Assembly (NCBI GenBank): GCA_021129835.1
Contig: JAJOKM010000075.1
Coordinates: 1-11,477, forward strand
From: Thermodesulfovibrionales bacterium
Lineage (GTDB): Bacteria; Nitrospirota; Thermodesulfovibrionia; Thermodesulfovibrionales; Dissulfurispiraceae
Direction of reading: 5' to 3'
Length of the DNA: 11,477 nucleotides
The notes beneath the pieces were generated by a model. It was not told the origin of the DNA, did not search any database, and worked only from the letters and a program-made list of their open reading frames with translations. Positions 1 through 5,483 of this stretch are shown here, piece after piece. The position numbers were made by a program, and so were the translations under genes. How positions within the stretch are numbered: position 1 is the stretch's first letter; each line of letters starts with the position of its first letter.

Positions 1-92
1 AAGTGAAGCAATCCTGGCGGGATTGCCACGCCCTTCGGGCTCGCAATGACATTTTTATGCCCTTTTGTGTGCTGAAAGCAGATGCAGGTTTC
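1..92. repeat. Dispersed palindromic repeat, left copy (cut by window edge)
   Basis: Bases 1-92 closely match 11263-11355 near the other end of the window. The first 50 bases align without gaps, and one single-base indel follows. The segment ends its palindromic part with TCGCAATGAC (41-50), whose inverted partner GTCATTGCGA is present in the right copy but lies outside the window here. The similarity continues about 42 bases beyond the palindrome, so the repeated unit is larger than the hairpin. No protein is supported here. Confidence 0.75.
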
Positions 93-130
93 TTTTCGCC
101 CGCAATGCTAAAAACCAGTGTAACTACTCA

Positions 131-191
131 GGTTCACAGTTCACGGTTAACAACTTTTATTAGGTTCACAGTTCACGGTTCACGGTTAACA
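131..191. repeat. Short tandem TTCACGGTT-type repeat
   Basis: The unit GGTTCACAGTTCACGGTTAA occurs at 131-150. It occurs again from 163 with one extra 9-base TTCACGGTT unit inserted, ending in the same GTTAACA. A run of CCTTAAA units follows at about 201-220 and overlaps the last codons of the ferredoxin gene. This looks like a dispersed intergenic repeat with variable unit number. It has no uniform spacers, so it is not a CRISPR array. Confidence 0.6.
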
Positions 192-210
192 GCCTTGAAC
201 CCTTAAACCC

Positions 211-432
211 TTAAACCCCTAATTCCCTTTCCTGCATTCTCAAGGCAATGTATTTCACCGGGCAGGCTGCCTCACACAATCCGCATCCTTTACATCGCTG
301 AGGATCTATAACGATCTTTTTTTTGGCTTTTATATACCTGATGGTATTTGGATCAGGGCAAGCCCATACGCAGAGCTTACAACCAATGCAACTTATACAC
401 TTCTGCTCATCTACCACCGCTGTAATCTGCAT
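211..432 (-). CDS. 2[4Fe-4S] ferredoxin (oxoacid oxidoreductase delta-subunit type)
   Basis: A 73-residue cytoplasmic electron carrier with two cubane-cluster motifs. The second is the classic C47-x2-C50-x2-C53-x3-C57-P. The first is C15-x2-C18-x2-C21-x3-C25-P, preceded by an additional C12, so there are nine cysteines instead of eight. The layout resembles the small delta subunit of pyruvate or 2-oxoacid:ferredoxin oxidoreductases. No alpha, beta or gamma subunit gene lies in the 210 bases downstream, so the partner is unknown. The ATG at 432 has a strong GGGAGG ribosome site about 7 bases upstream. The gene follows the PabB-like gene by 80 bases, which carry a dedicated promoter, so it is probably transcribed separately as well. 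Its last codons fall in a CCTTAAA repeat, so the C-terminus may vary between strains. Confidence 0.85.
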   Translation of the reverse strand: MQITAVVDEQKCISCIGCKLCVWACPDPNTIRYIKAKKKIVIDPQRCKGCGLCEAACPVKYIALRMQERELGV

Positions 433-486
433 ATTTCATCCTCCCTCATCCACCTCATTAAGAAAATCTCATCTCATTAGTATAGA

Positions 487-516
487 ATTATATGCAACCT
501 CTAATTTCCTTGTCAA
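487..516 (-). promoter_or_regulatory. Consensus sigma70-type promoter for the ferredoxin gene
   Basis: On the minus strand a perfect TTGACA (511-516) is followed by an 18-base spacer and a perfect TATAAT (487-492). Transcription would start near 480, giving a leader of about 48 bases before the ferredoxin ATG. The -35 box contains the TGA stop of the upstream gene (513-515), so promoter and coding end are interlocked. Confidence 0.7.
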
Positions 517-2084
517 GCTTCACCTGATCCACCCCTCATTACCTCTATCGTCTTTATTAATGCCTCTGCCTTTTTTAAGGTTTCATGGTATTCCCTCTCA
601 GGATCTGAATCAGCAACTATTCCTGCACCTGCCTGCACATAAGCAAGTCCGCCCTTTATAACAAATGTCCTGATGATAATATTGAAATCCATATTGCCTG
701 AAAAGCCTATATATCCGAGTGCACCCGTATAAGGTCCCCTCGATATGGGTTCAAGCTCATCGATTATCTCCATGCATCTAATCTTAGGAGCGCCAGTTAT
801 CGTTCCTCCAGGGAATATTGCCTTAATGGCGTCAAAACAAGTCTTTTCCCTAGCAAGGATACCTTTGATGTTTGAGATTATATGAATAACATGGGAATAT
901 TCTTCTGTAATCATCAGCTCATCCACAACCACAGTGCCATACTCAGAAACCCTCCCAATGTCATTCCTTTCTAAATCAACAAGCATTATATGTTCTGCCC
1001 TCTCTTTTTCATTAAGCAGCAGCTCTGCCCTCATCAGTTCATCTTCGCTGGAATTCCTGCCCCTCGGCCTTGTTCCTGCAATAGGCCTCGTCTCGATGAC
1101 ATTATCTTTTACCCTTATAAGTCTTTCCGGGGAAGAACTAACAATTTGATAGTCGCCGAAATTGGCATATGCTGCAAAAGGTGAAGGATTGATGCCTCTA
1201 AGCACTTTATAAATTCCCCAGGGATCTTCATTGCCGATATATTGCGATACCCTCTGCGATAGATTTGCCTGAAGTATATCCCCAGCGGCGATATACTCCT
1301 TTGCCCTCCTGACAATATCTATATATTCGCCTTTAGACATCTCATACCGCAGTGATGAAGAAAACGGTGTAAGTGGCAGGTTTAATCCCCGGGACTGCTT
1401 TTTGGCCTGTAACCTATAGCTTATAGTCTGCAGCTCTTCTCCTGCCTTCTCGTAAGCATCACTCCGGTCCATATTTATGATATTCAGGGGATCTGCTTCT
1501 GCATCGCTTATCCATGGTCTTATCCCTGGTGCGATGATTAACCAGGCCCTGTTCAGCAGATGGTCAAATGCGATAACCTTATCGACTATTAAGAAATGGG
1601 CATCTGGAATGCGGATATCGTTAAAGGCATTCTTCGGAATATTCTCGATGTATCTGGCAAAGCCGTAACTTAATAACCCTACGGCGCCACCCTGAAATGG
1701 TGGAAGTTTGGGATCGGATTTCTGAGGATAATTTGTTACGAGTTCCTCCAGCTTCCTTAGAGGATGCCCAAAAGATACGGTAGAAGGCAGAATGCCTTCG
1801 CCTTCTGTCCACTTTTTGTCTTTCTGTCTTTCTACTATTTTTTTCGCTCTTATATTTATCTCGCCATCGATGACCGTAAAGACAAGATAAGGATCAAAGG
1901 CAATAAAGGAGTACCTGGCCGTTTTGTGAGATCCCTTTACGCTCTCAAGGAGGATTGAGTCAGGCTGACACCCCAATGACTCATAAATAGCAGGGGGTTC
2001 AGAGTAAGGAATCTCTACATAAAGAGGATGGATGCCAGACTCAGTTGCACTTAAAAAGTCCTTTTTGCTCAGATTTAAGTTCAT
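513..2084 (-). CDS. pabB: Chorismate-binding enzyme: aminodeoxychorismate synthase component I (PabB) or anthranilate synthase component I (TrpE)
   Basis: Cytoplasmic enzyme of the TrpE/PabB/MST family. It would convert chorismate, with ammonia from a glutaminase partner, to aminodeoxychorismate (folate route) or anthranilate (tryptophan route). Counting from ATG 2084 (523 residues), the N-terminal domain holds LLES (45-48). The catalytic chorismate-binding domain holds GDILQANLSQR (268-278), NPSPFAAY (299-306), ETRPIAGTRPRG (331-342), LVDLERND (368-375), the GGTITGAPK block (426-434) and DFNIIIRT (466-473). QANLSQR, NPSPFAAY instead of the TrpE NPSPYMF, and DFNI-IRT resemble PabB. PIAGT, in place of the E. 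coli PabB PIKGT lysine, resembles TrpE. I lean towards PabB. ATG 2084 was preferred to TTG 2099; neither has a clear ribosome site. It overlaps pyrF by 44 bases, which suggests translational coupling. No glutaminase or aminodeoxychorismate lyase gene is adjacent. Confidence 0.8.
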   Translation of the reverse strand: MNLNLSKKDFLSATESGIHPLYVEIPYSEPPAIYESLGCQPDSILLESVKGSHKTARYSFIAFDPYLVFTVIDGEINIRAKKIVERQKDKKWTEGEGILPSTVSFGHPLRKLEELVTNYPQKSDPKLPPFQGGAVGLLSYGFARYIENIPKNAFNDIRIPDAHFLIVDKVIAFDHLLNRAWLIIAPGIRPWISDAEADPLNIINMDRSDAYEKAGEELQTISYRLQAKKQSRGLNLPLTPFSSSLRYEMSKGEYIDIVRRAKEYIAAGDILQANLSQRVSQYIGNEDPWGIYKVLRGINPSPFAAYANFGDYQIVSSSPERLIRVKDNVIETRPIAGTRPRGRNSSEDELMRAELLLNEKERAEHIMLVDLERNDIGRVSEYGTVVVDELMITEEYSHVIHIISNIKGILAREKTCFDAIKAIFPGGTITGAPKIRCMEIIDELEPISRGPYTGALGYIGFSGNMDFNIIIRTFVIKGGLAYVQAGAGIVADSDPEREYHETLKKAEALIKTIEVMRGGSGEA

Positions 2085-2784
2085 CCGAAATAAGCTCAAT
2101 CGCCCTGACAGGGTCTTCCTGCTTTAGTAAGCTTCTGCCCATTACGATATAATCTGCCCCTTCCCTTAATGTCTCTGAGATGGTTGCTCGCCTTTTCTGG
2201 TCATCGGTGGGAAAACATGACGACCTGATGCCAGGCACGACGGTAAGAAAATTATTCCCGCAGAGCCGTTTTATCTCCGAGACCTCATGCGCAGATGCAA
2301 CCACGCCATCAAGCCCGGCCTTTTGGGCCATAGATGCAAGATGCCTCACCTGATCTTTAACATCACGATGAATCCCAATTTCGCCCTTTAGCTCCTTAAT
2401 TGTTAAGCTTGTAAGCACGGTAACTCCTACAATCTTTGGTCTCTGAAGACCTTCCTTAATGCTTGTCTCTGAGGCTGAATCACTGCACCTCTTCATCATC
2501 TCGAATCCGCCGAATGTATGGACATTGAACATGAAGACACCAAGCCTTGCTGCTACTGCTGATGCATTGGAGGCAGTGTTTGGGATATCATGAAATTTCA
2601 GGTCCAGAAAGACCTTCTTGCCCTTTCTTTGAATGGCCTCGACTATCTGAGGGCCGACCGAGGAAAAGAGCTCGAGACCTATCTTGAAAATCTCCGCATG
2701 TCCATTGAGTTTTTCTACGATATCGAGGGCACGGGATGCATCTGGTATATCGAGGGCAACCATAAGTCTTTTTTCCCAGCTCAT
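2041..2784 (-). CDS. pyrF: Orotidine 5'-phosphate decarboxylase
   Basis: Last step of de novo UMP synthesis: OMP is decarboxylated to UMP by a cytoplasmic TIM-barrel dimer. The 247-residue product has the substrate-binding Asp of ALD (D12) and the catalytic D-x-K-x-x-D array in DLKFHDIPNT (D61, K63, D66). It also has VPGIR (183-187) and the phosphate-binding GADYIVMGRSLL (209-220). The family is usually 230-240 residues, and the charged tail after residue 235 is slightly long because it runs into the next gene. The ATG at 2784 lies one base after the dcd stop (TAA-T-ATG). There is no good separate ribosome site, so translation is probably coupled to dcd. The grouping with dcd makes sense as pyrimidine nucleotide supply. 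Confidence 0.96.
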   Translation of the reverse strand: MSWEKRLMVALDIPDASRALDIVEKLNGHAEIFKIGLELFSSVGPQIVEAIQRKGKKVFLDLKFHDIPNTASNASAVAARLGVFMFNVHTFGGFEMMKRCSDSASETSIKEGLQRPKIVGVTVLTSLTIKELKGEIGIHRDVKDQVRHLASMAQKAGLDGVVASAHEVSEIKRLCGNNFLTVVPGIRSSCFPTDDQKRRATISETLREGADYIVMGRSLLKQEDPVRAIELISDELKSEQKGLFKCN

Positions 2785-2785
2785 A

Positions 2786-3334
2786 TTATAACCGTGGAAG
2801 GGTTATTCCACGCTGCGACTGATATTTGCCAGCCTTGTCTTTATAAGATATTTCGCATATCTCTGCTGCCTCTAAAAATATCAACTGGGCTATTCCTTCA
2901 TGAGCGTATATCTTTGCAGGCAAGGGCGTTGTATTTGAGATCTCGATAGTTACATGCCCTTCCCACTCGGGCTCCAGTGGAGTAACATTTACCACTATAC
3001 CACATCTCGCATATGTCGATTTGCCCAGGCAAATTACCATGACATCTCGCGGGATCCTGAAATATTCCTCCGAGCTTGCGAGTGCGAAGGAATTCGGAGG
3101 TATAATGCATACATTTCCACCGTAATTGACAAAGCTCTTCTGGTCAAATTTCTTAGGGTCAACGACGGTACTATTTATATTAGTAAATATCTTGAATTCC
3201 TCTCCAATCCTCATGTCATACCCGTAAGAGCTGACTCCGTATGAAATAACCCCTTCCCTTTTCTGGTTCTCATTAAAGGGCTCTATCATCCCCTTTTTAG
3301 CCATCTCTTTAATCCATCTGTCATTTTTAACCAT
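2786..3334 (-). CDS. dcd: dCTP deaminase
   Basis: Deaminates dCTP to dUTP for thymidylate synthesis, as a cytoplasmic homotrimer of the dUTPase fold. The product is 182 residues, normal for the family. Motifs are SYGYDMRIG (36-44), GKSTYAR (104-110) and the EPEWEGHVTIEISN block (121-134), in which E131 aligns with the catalytic glutamate. The end KYQ-QRG-T-PR (170-181) is also typical. I chose ATG 3334, not the in-frame ATG at 3379, because AGAGGTC sits about 5 bases upstream of 3334. The longer start would translate a palindromic element and add 15 unconserved residues. First gene of the dcd-pyrF-pabB operon. Some family members also hydrolyse dUTP, and sequence alone does not settle this. 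Confidence 0.94.
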   Translation of the reverse strand: MVKNDRWIKEMAKKGMIEPFNENQKREGVISYGVSSYGYDMRIGEEFKIFTNINSTVVDPKKFDQKSFVNYGGNVCIIPPNSFALASSEEYFRIPRDVMVICLGKSTYARCGIVVNVTPLEPEWEGHVTIEISNTTPLPAKIYAHEGIAQLIFLEAAEICEISYKDKAGKYQSQRGITLPRL

Positions 3335-3360
3335 AGTGACCTCTATCTGTAACGAGTCGT

Positions 3361-3377
3361 GGGGTCTGTCTGACCCC
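3361..3377. repeat. Perfect GGGGTC/GACCCC palindrome in the dcd leader
   Basis: GGGGTC-TGTCT-GACCCC forms a 6-bp GC-rich stem with a 5-base loop, followed on the plus strand by ATTTTT. It lies 27 bases upstream of the dcd ATG. It resembles the TGGGGTCAGACCCC-type REP-like palindromes scattered in many genomes. It could also act as a weak terminator for plus-strand transcription. It has no neighbouring copy in this window. Confidence 0.5.
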
Positions 3378-3401
3378 ATTTTTCTTCAAAGACTTACCCT
3401 T

Positions 3402-3431
3402 ACAATAGCATAGACAGGCCGTAACGATCAA
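3402..3431 (-). promoter_or_regulatory. Possible promoter of the dcd-pyrF-pabB operon
   Basis: On the minus strand TTGATC (3426-3431) is followed by an 18-base spacer and TATTGT (3402-3407). The boxes match the consensus at four of six positions or fewer, so this is a plausible site, not a firm one. The GGGGTC palindrome would then lie in the transcribed leader. Confidence 0.3.
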
Positions 3432-3447
3432 TTCAGACCTGCCACAC

Positions 3448-3496
3448 CCAGCAATTCTCGGTAAGTGTCCAAAAAGCAGGCAAGGCGATAAAATAT
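3448..3496. repeat. 49-bp direct repeat, left copy
   Basis: The segment beginning CCAGCAATTCTCGG and ending CGATAAAATAT matches 11423-11471 at 48 of 49 positions in the same orientation. The only difference is G versus A at 3484. Sequence outside the 49 bases is not similar between the two copies. The two copies enclose the tRNA-Phe and the whole Ter gene set. Confidence 0.85.
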
Positions 3497-3502
3497 GGCG
3501 GC

Positions 3503-3532
3503 TTGACTTCCAAGACCATAAAATTTTATGGT
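3503..3532 (+). promoter_or_regulatory. Probable tRNA-Phe promoter overlapping an 18-bp palindrome
   Basis: TTGACT (3503-3508), an 18-base spacer and TATGGT (3527-3532) would start transcription around 3539, just before the tRNA at 3543. The -10 box is the right arm of a perfect AT-rich palindrome, ACCATAAAA-TTTTATGGT (3515-3532). Confidence 0.45.
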
Positions 3533-3542
3533 TAATTACAAC

Positions 3543-3618
3543 GGGCAGTTAGCTCAGTCGGTAGAGCAGAGGCCTGAAAAGCCTCGTGTCGGGAGTTCGA
3601 TTCTCCCACTGCCCACCA
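3543..3618 (+). tRNA. tRNA-Phe (GAA anticodon), CCA encoded
   Basis: All arms can be folded by eye. The acceptor GGGCAGT pairs with ACTGCCC, and the D arm is GCTC...GAGC. The anticodon stem GAGGC/GCCTC carries the loop CTGAAAA (anticodon GAA), and the T arm GGGAG/CTCCC carries the loop TTCGATT. The discriminator A is followed by an encoded CCA (3616-3618). Length is 76 bases. It stands alone between the housekeeping operon and the Ter genes. It is a common kind of landing place for mobile DNA, but its 3' end is not duplicated elsewhere in the window. Confidence 0.97.
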
Positions 3619-4033
3619 TATCCACCGTTAGATTTTTCGCTTCTCATGCCGCCATCTCCTGAGTAACTTTCGTGTAGTGTCGAGATTTAACCATGCCCTA
3701 AATTTTATCGACCCTAAAAAGAATTCGTCATCCCCTCAATCCAAAGAATTTGTTATCGGGAGGAGGATTTATAAATAAAGCCATTTTCTATCTTTATTTT
3801 CGTGGTCTTGACAGGGGTATTATTTTTGTGGTATGTATATTTATGTGATGCTATCGATTATAATGTATAAGCGATAGCGTGCAGTGCTTTATTGGCGAGA
3901 TGATTTAGATTTGGTGTAAGCGTAAAGGCTTTTTTTGGGGGTATGCTTCTGGTATGGGCGCAATGGATGGGTGATCGTTTTCAGGGAGGATGTTTTTTAA
4001 GAATTATCTTAATGGAAGGAGGTGGATATTTTT
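3619..4033 (+). other. Gene-free leader region upstream of the terD genes
   Basis: About 415 bases separate the tRNA from the first terD start codon, and I find no convincing gene in them. Visible elements are a TTGACA at 3808-3813 with only poor -10 matches downstream (TATGTA at 3832), a perfect TATAAT at 3859-3864 inside a dyad, and T-runs near 3931. AAGGAGGTG at 4016-4024 is the ribosome site of the first terD gene. The long, partly G-rich leader could carry regulation, but I recognise no known riboswitch. Confidence 0.5.
3850..3878 (+). promoter_or_regulatory. Dyad enclosing a TATAAT box; possible terD promoter-operator
   Basis: GCTATCG (3850-3856) and CGATAGC (3872-3878) form a perfect 7-bp inverted repeat. 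The 15-base centre contains TATAAT (3859-3864). A hexamer 17 bases upstream is a weak -35 match (TATATT), so an activator or alternative factor may be needed. The dyad placed over a -10 box is the arrangement expected of a repressor or stress-regulator operator. This is inferred from layout only. Confidence 0.35.
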
Positions 4034-4654
4034 ATGTCGATTAGCTTACAGAAAGGACAGAGAGTTGATTTGACCAAGGGGCGAGCAGGATTGTCCAGTG
4101 TTATGATCGGATTAGGTTGGGATCCGGTTAAGAAGTCTGACGGTGGCGGTGGTGGGTTCCTAGGTCGGTTGATGGGTGGAGGCGGGGCGTCTGCCGAGGT
4201 TGATTGTGATGCCTCGGTGCTGATGCTTGATGCCAATGGCAAGTTAACCAGAAAAGAAGATTTGATCTATTTTGGTAACCTGAAGAGTAGTTGCAAGAGC
4301 GTTCAACATACTGGGGACAACCTTACCGGTGAGGGCGAAGGTGATGACGAGCAAATTATCGTTAATCTTGGTCAGGTTCCGGCTAACATTCACCGACTAG
4401 TTTTTGTGGTTAATATTTATGATTGCCAACGCCGAAAGCAGGATTTTGGATTGATCCAGAATGCCTTCATTCGCGTGGTTAACCAGGCCAACAATCAAGA
4501 ACTGATTAGATTCAGCCTATCGGAAGATTATGCAGGCAGGACGGCGCTGATTGTTGGAGAGCTTTATCGCCACAATAACGAATGGAAGTTTCAAGCTGTT
4601 GGCGAGGGAACCACTGATATCTCTTTGAGTGAAGTGGCCAAGAAATATCAATAG
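4034..4654 (+). CDS. TerD-family stress protein with glycine-rich insert
   Basis: A 206-residue soluble protein of the TerD (tellurium/stress resistance) family, whose characterised members are calcium-binding beta-sandwich proteins. Visible landmarks are the amphipathic start SISLQKGQRVDLTK, VMIGLGWDP (23-31), the acidic DCDAS (57-61) and the hallmark GDNLTGEGEGDDEQI (94-108), then a C-terminal GELYRHNNEWKF (175-186). Between GWDP and DCDAS lies an insert with two glycine runs (GGGGG at 37-41, GGGG at 48-51) around FLGRLM, absent from the second copy. A similar insert is known to me in some Firmicutes-type TerD proteins. ATG 4034 is preferred to GTG 4022 because AAGGAGGTG (4016-4024) is 9 bases upstream of it and overlaps the GTG. 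First gene of a two-gene terD unit. Confidence 0.93.
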   Translation: MSISLQKGQRVDLTKGRAGLSSVMIGLGWDPVKKSDGGGGGFLGRLMGGGGASAEVDCDASVLMLDANGKLTRKEDLIYFGNLKSSCKSVQHTGDNLTGEGEGDDEQIIVNLGQVPANIHRLVFVVNIYDCQRRKQDFGLIQNAFIRVVNQANNQELIRFSLSEDYAGRTALIVGELYRHNNEWKFQAVGEGTTDISLSEVAKKYQ

Positions 4655-4677
4655 TGTTTATGCAGATGTATAAACAC
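4654..4677 (+). other. Intercistronic hairpin between the two terD genes
   Basis: GTGTTTATGC pairs with GTATAAACAC around an AGAT tetraloop, with one G-U pair. The hairpin begins at the last base of the first stop codon and ends 7 bases before the next ribosome site. An A-run follows, not a T-run, so it is not a classical terminator. It may be a processing or stability element that sets the ratio of the two TerD proteins. Confidence 0.45.
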
Positions 4678-4698
4678 AAAAAAGGGAGGTAAAATGCG

Positions 4699-5280
4699 AT
4701 GGGAGTTAGTTTATCAAAGGGTCAAAGGGTTGATTTAACCAAATCACATCCGGGATTAACGAAGGTATTAGTTGGGTTAGGTTGGGATACTCAGAAGTAC
4801 TCCGGCGGTAAAGACTTTGATCTGGATGCTGCGGCATTTCTGCTGACTGCTGCTGGCAAGGTAGGCTCCGACAAGGATTTCATCTTTTATGGTAATTTAA
4901 AAGGCGGAAACGATTCGGTGATACACCTGGGTGACAACCTAACCGGCGAAGGTGAAGGAGACGACGAGCAGATCAAGATTGATTTAAGCGCCGTTCCGGC
5001 GGCGGTCGATAAAATTGTCTTCACTGTTACTATTCACGAAGCGGAACAGAGGCAGCAAAATTTCGGCCAGGTATCTAACGCTTTTGTGCGTGTAGTAAAC
5101 GAAGCGGATGGCAAGGAGTTGATCAGGTATGACCTGGGAGAGGATTTTTCGGTCGAAACAGCCGTTGTCTGCGGTGAGCTTTATCGCCACGGCAGCGAAT
5201 GGAAATTCAATGCGGTGGGAAGCGGTTTTAGCGGTGGACTGGCGGCACTTGCAACGAATTATGGCTTACAAGTAAGTTAG
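4699..5280 (+). CDS. terD: TerD-family calcium-binding stress protein (canonical TerD/TerE type)
   Basis: A 193-residue protein of normal TerD/TerE length. It has the N-terminal SLSKGQRVDLTK, KVLVGLGWD (22-30), the acidic DFDLDAAAF (39-47) typical of the family's metal-binding region, and GDNLTGEGEGDDEQI (78-92). The conserved end is CGELYRHGSEWKF (158-170). ATG 4699 has a strong GGGAGGT 8 bases upstream. It starts 44 bases after the first terD gene and ends before a strong terminator, so the two form one transcription unit. In known ter systems such proteins act with a TerC membrane protein and TerB; neither is visible here. The family is linked to tellurite, phage, colicin and envelope stress. 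The exact assignment to TerD versus TerE is uncertain. Confidence 0.93.
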   Translation: MGVSLSKGQRVDLTKSHPGLTKVLVGLGWDTQKYSGGKDFDLDAAAFLLTAAGKVGSDKDFIFYGNLKGGNDSVIHLGDNLTGEGEGDDEQIKIDLSAVPAAVDKIVFTVTIHEAEQRQQNFGQVSNAFVRVVNEADGKELIRYDLGEDFSVETAVVCGELYRHGSEWKFNAVGSGFSGGLAALATNYGLQVS

Positions 5281-5321
5281 TTGATAGCTGCAAAGGCCAA
5301 AAAATTAGGAACGGGATGCTG

Positions 5322-5380
5322 GCCATAAAGACAAAGTAGGACGTCCGTCCTCTTTTGTCTTTATGGCTTTGCTTTTTTAT
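5322..5380 (+). terminator. Strong rho-independent terminator after terD
   Basis: GCCATAAAGACAAA (5322-5335) is the perfect reverse complement of TTTGTCTTTATGGC (5354-5367). An inner AGGAC/GTCCT stem continues the hairpin around a GTCC loop. A T-rich tail (TTTGCTTTTTT) follows. It separates the terD genes from the antiporter gene. Confidence 0.8.
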
Positions 5381-5397
5381 TCGCGTATCACTACAAT
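5369..5397 (+). promoter_or_regulatory. Possible promoter for the antiporter gene
   Basis: TTGCTT (5369-5374) in the terminator tail, a 17-base spacer and TACAAT (5392-5397, five of six to consensus) could start transcription of the antiporter, which lies behind the terD terminator. The -35 match is weak. Confidence 0.3.
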
Positions 5398-5398
5398 A

Positions 5399-5436
5399 TA
5401 GGTGTTAGGTGTTAAAAATCTAATACCTAGCACCTA
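5399..5436. repeat. TAGGTGTTAGG-type imperfect palindrome
   Basis: TAGGTGTTAGGTGTT (5399-5413) and AATACCTAGCACCTA (5422-5436) are inverted copies matching at 13 of 15 positions. A short tandem CTAAGGC follows. It resembles common dispersed intergenic repeats and would form a hairpin in the antiporter leader. Confidence 0.5.
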
Positions 5437-5483
5437 AGGCCTAAGGCCTAAATCCTAACAACGGAGTCACAAATGAGAAATTT

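Noticed and set aside
131..191. Regular TTCACGGTT repeats as a CRISPR array
   Set aside because: Units are 9-20 bases, irregular, with no spacers of constant length and no cas genes.
323..661. Plus-strand open frame across the ferredoxin and its promoter
   Set aside because: It is antisense to the ferredoxin gene and its promoter, lacks a ribosome site and resembles no known family.
3335..3379. Longer dcd start at ATG 3379
   Set aside because: The extension translates the GGGGTC palindrome and adds residues not typical of the family. ATG 3334 has the ribosome site.
3361..3383. GGGGTC hairpin with ATTTTT as a true terminator for plus-strand transcription
   Set aside because: No plus-strand gene lies upstream. 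The element is better explained as a dispersed palindrome.
3590..3618. 3' end of tRNA-Phe as an attachment site for an integrative element
   Set aside because: No copy of the tRNA 3' end is found at the right edge (11026-11477), and no integrase gene is present. The only bracketing repeat lies upstream of the tRNA.
4022..4033. GTG 4022 as start of the first terD gene
   Set aside because: It overlaps the AAGGAGGTG ribosome site that serves ATG 4034, and the family N-terminus begins at MSISLQKG.
3619..4033. A riboswitch in the terD leader
   Set aside because: I could not fit any known class (including the manganese type found near terC-like genes) to this sequence. A covariance-model search would decide.
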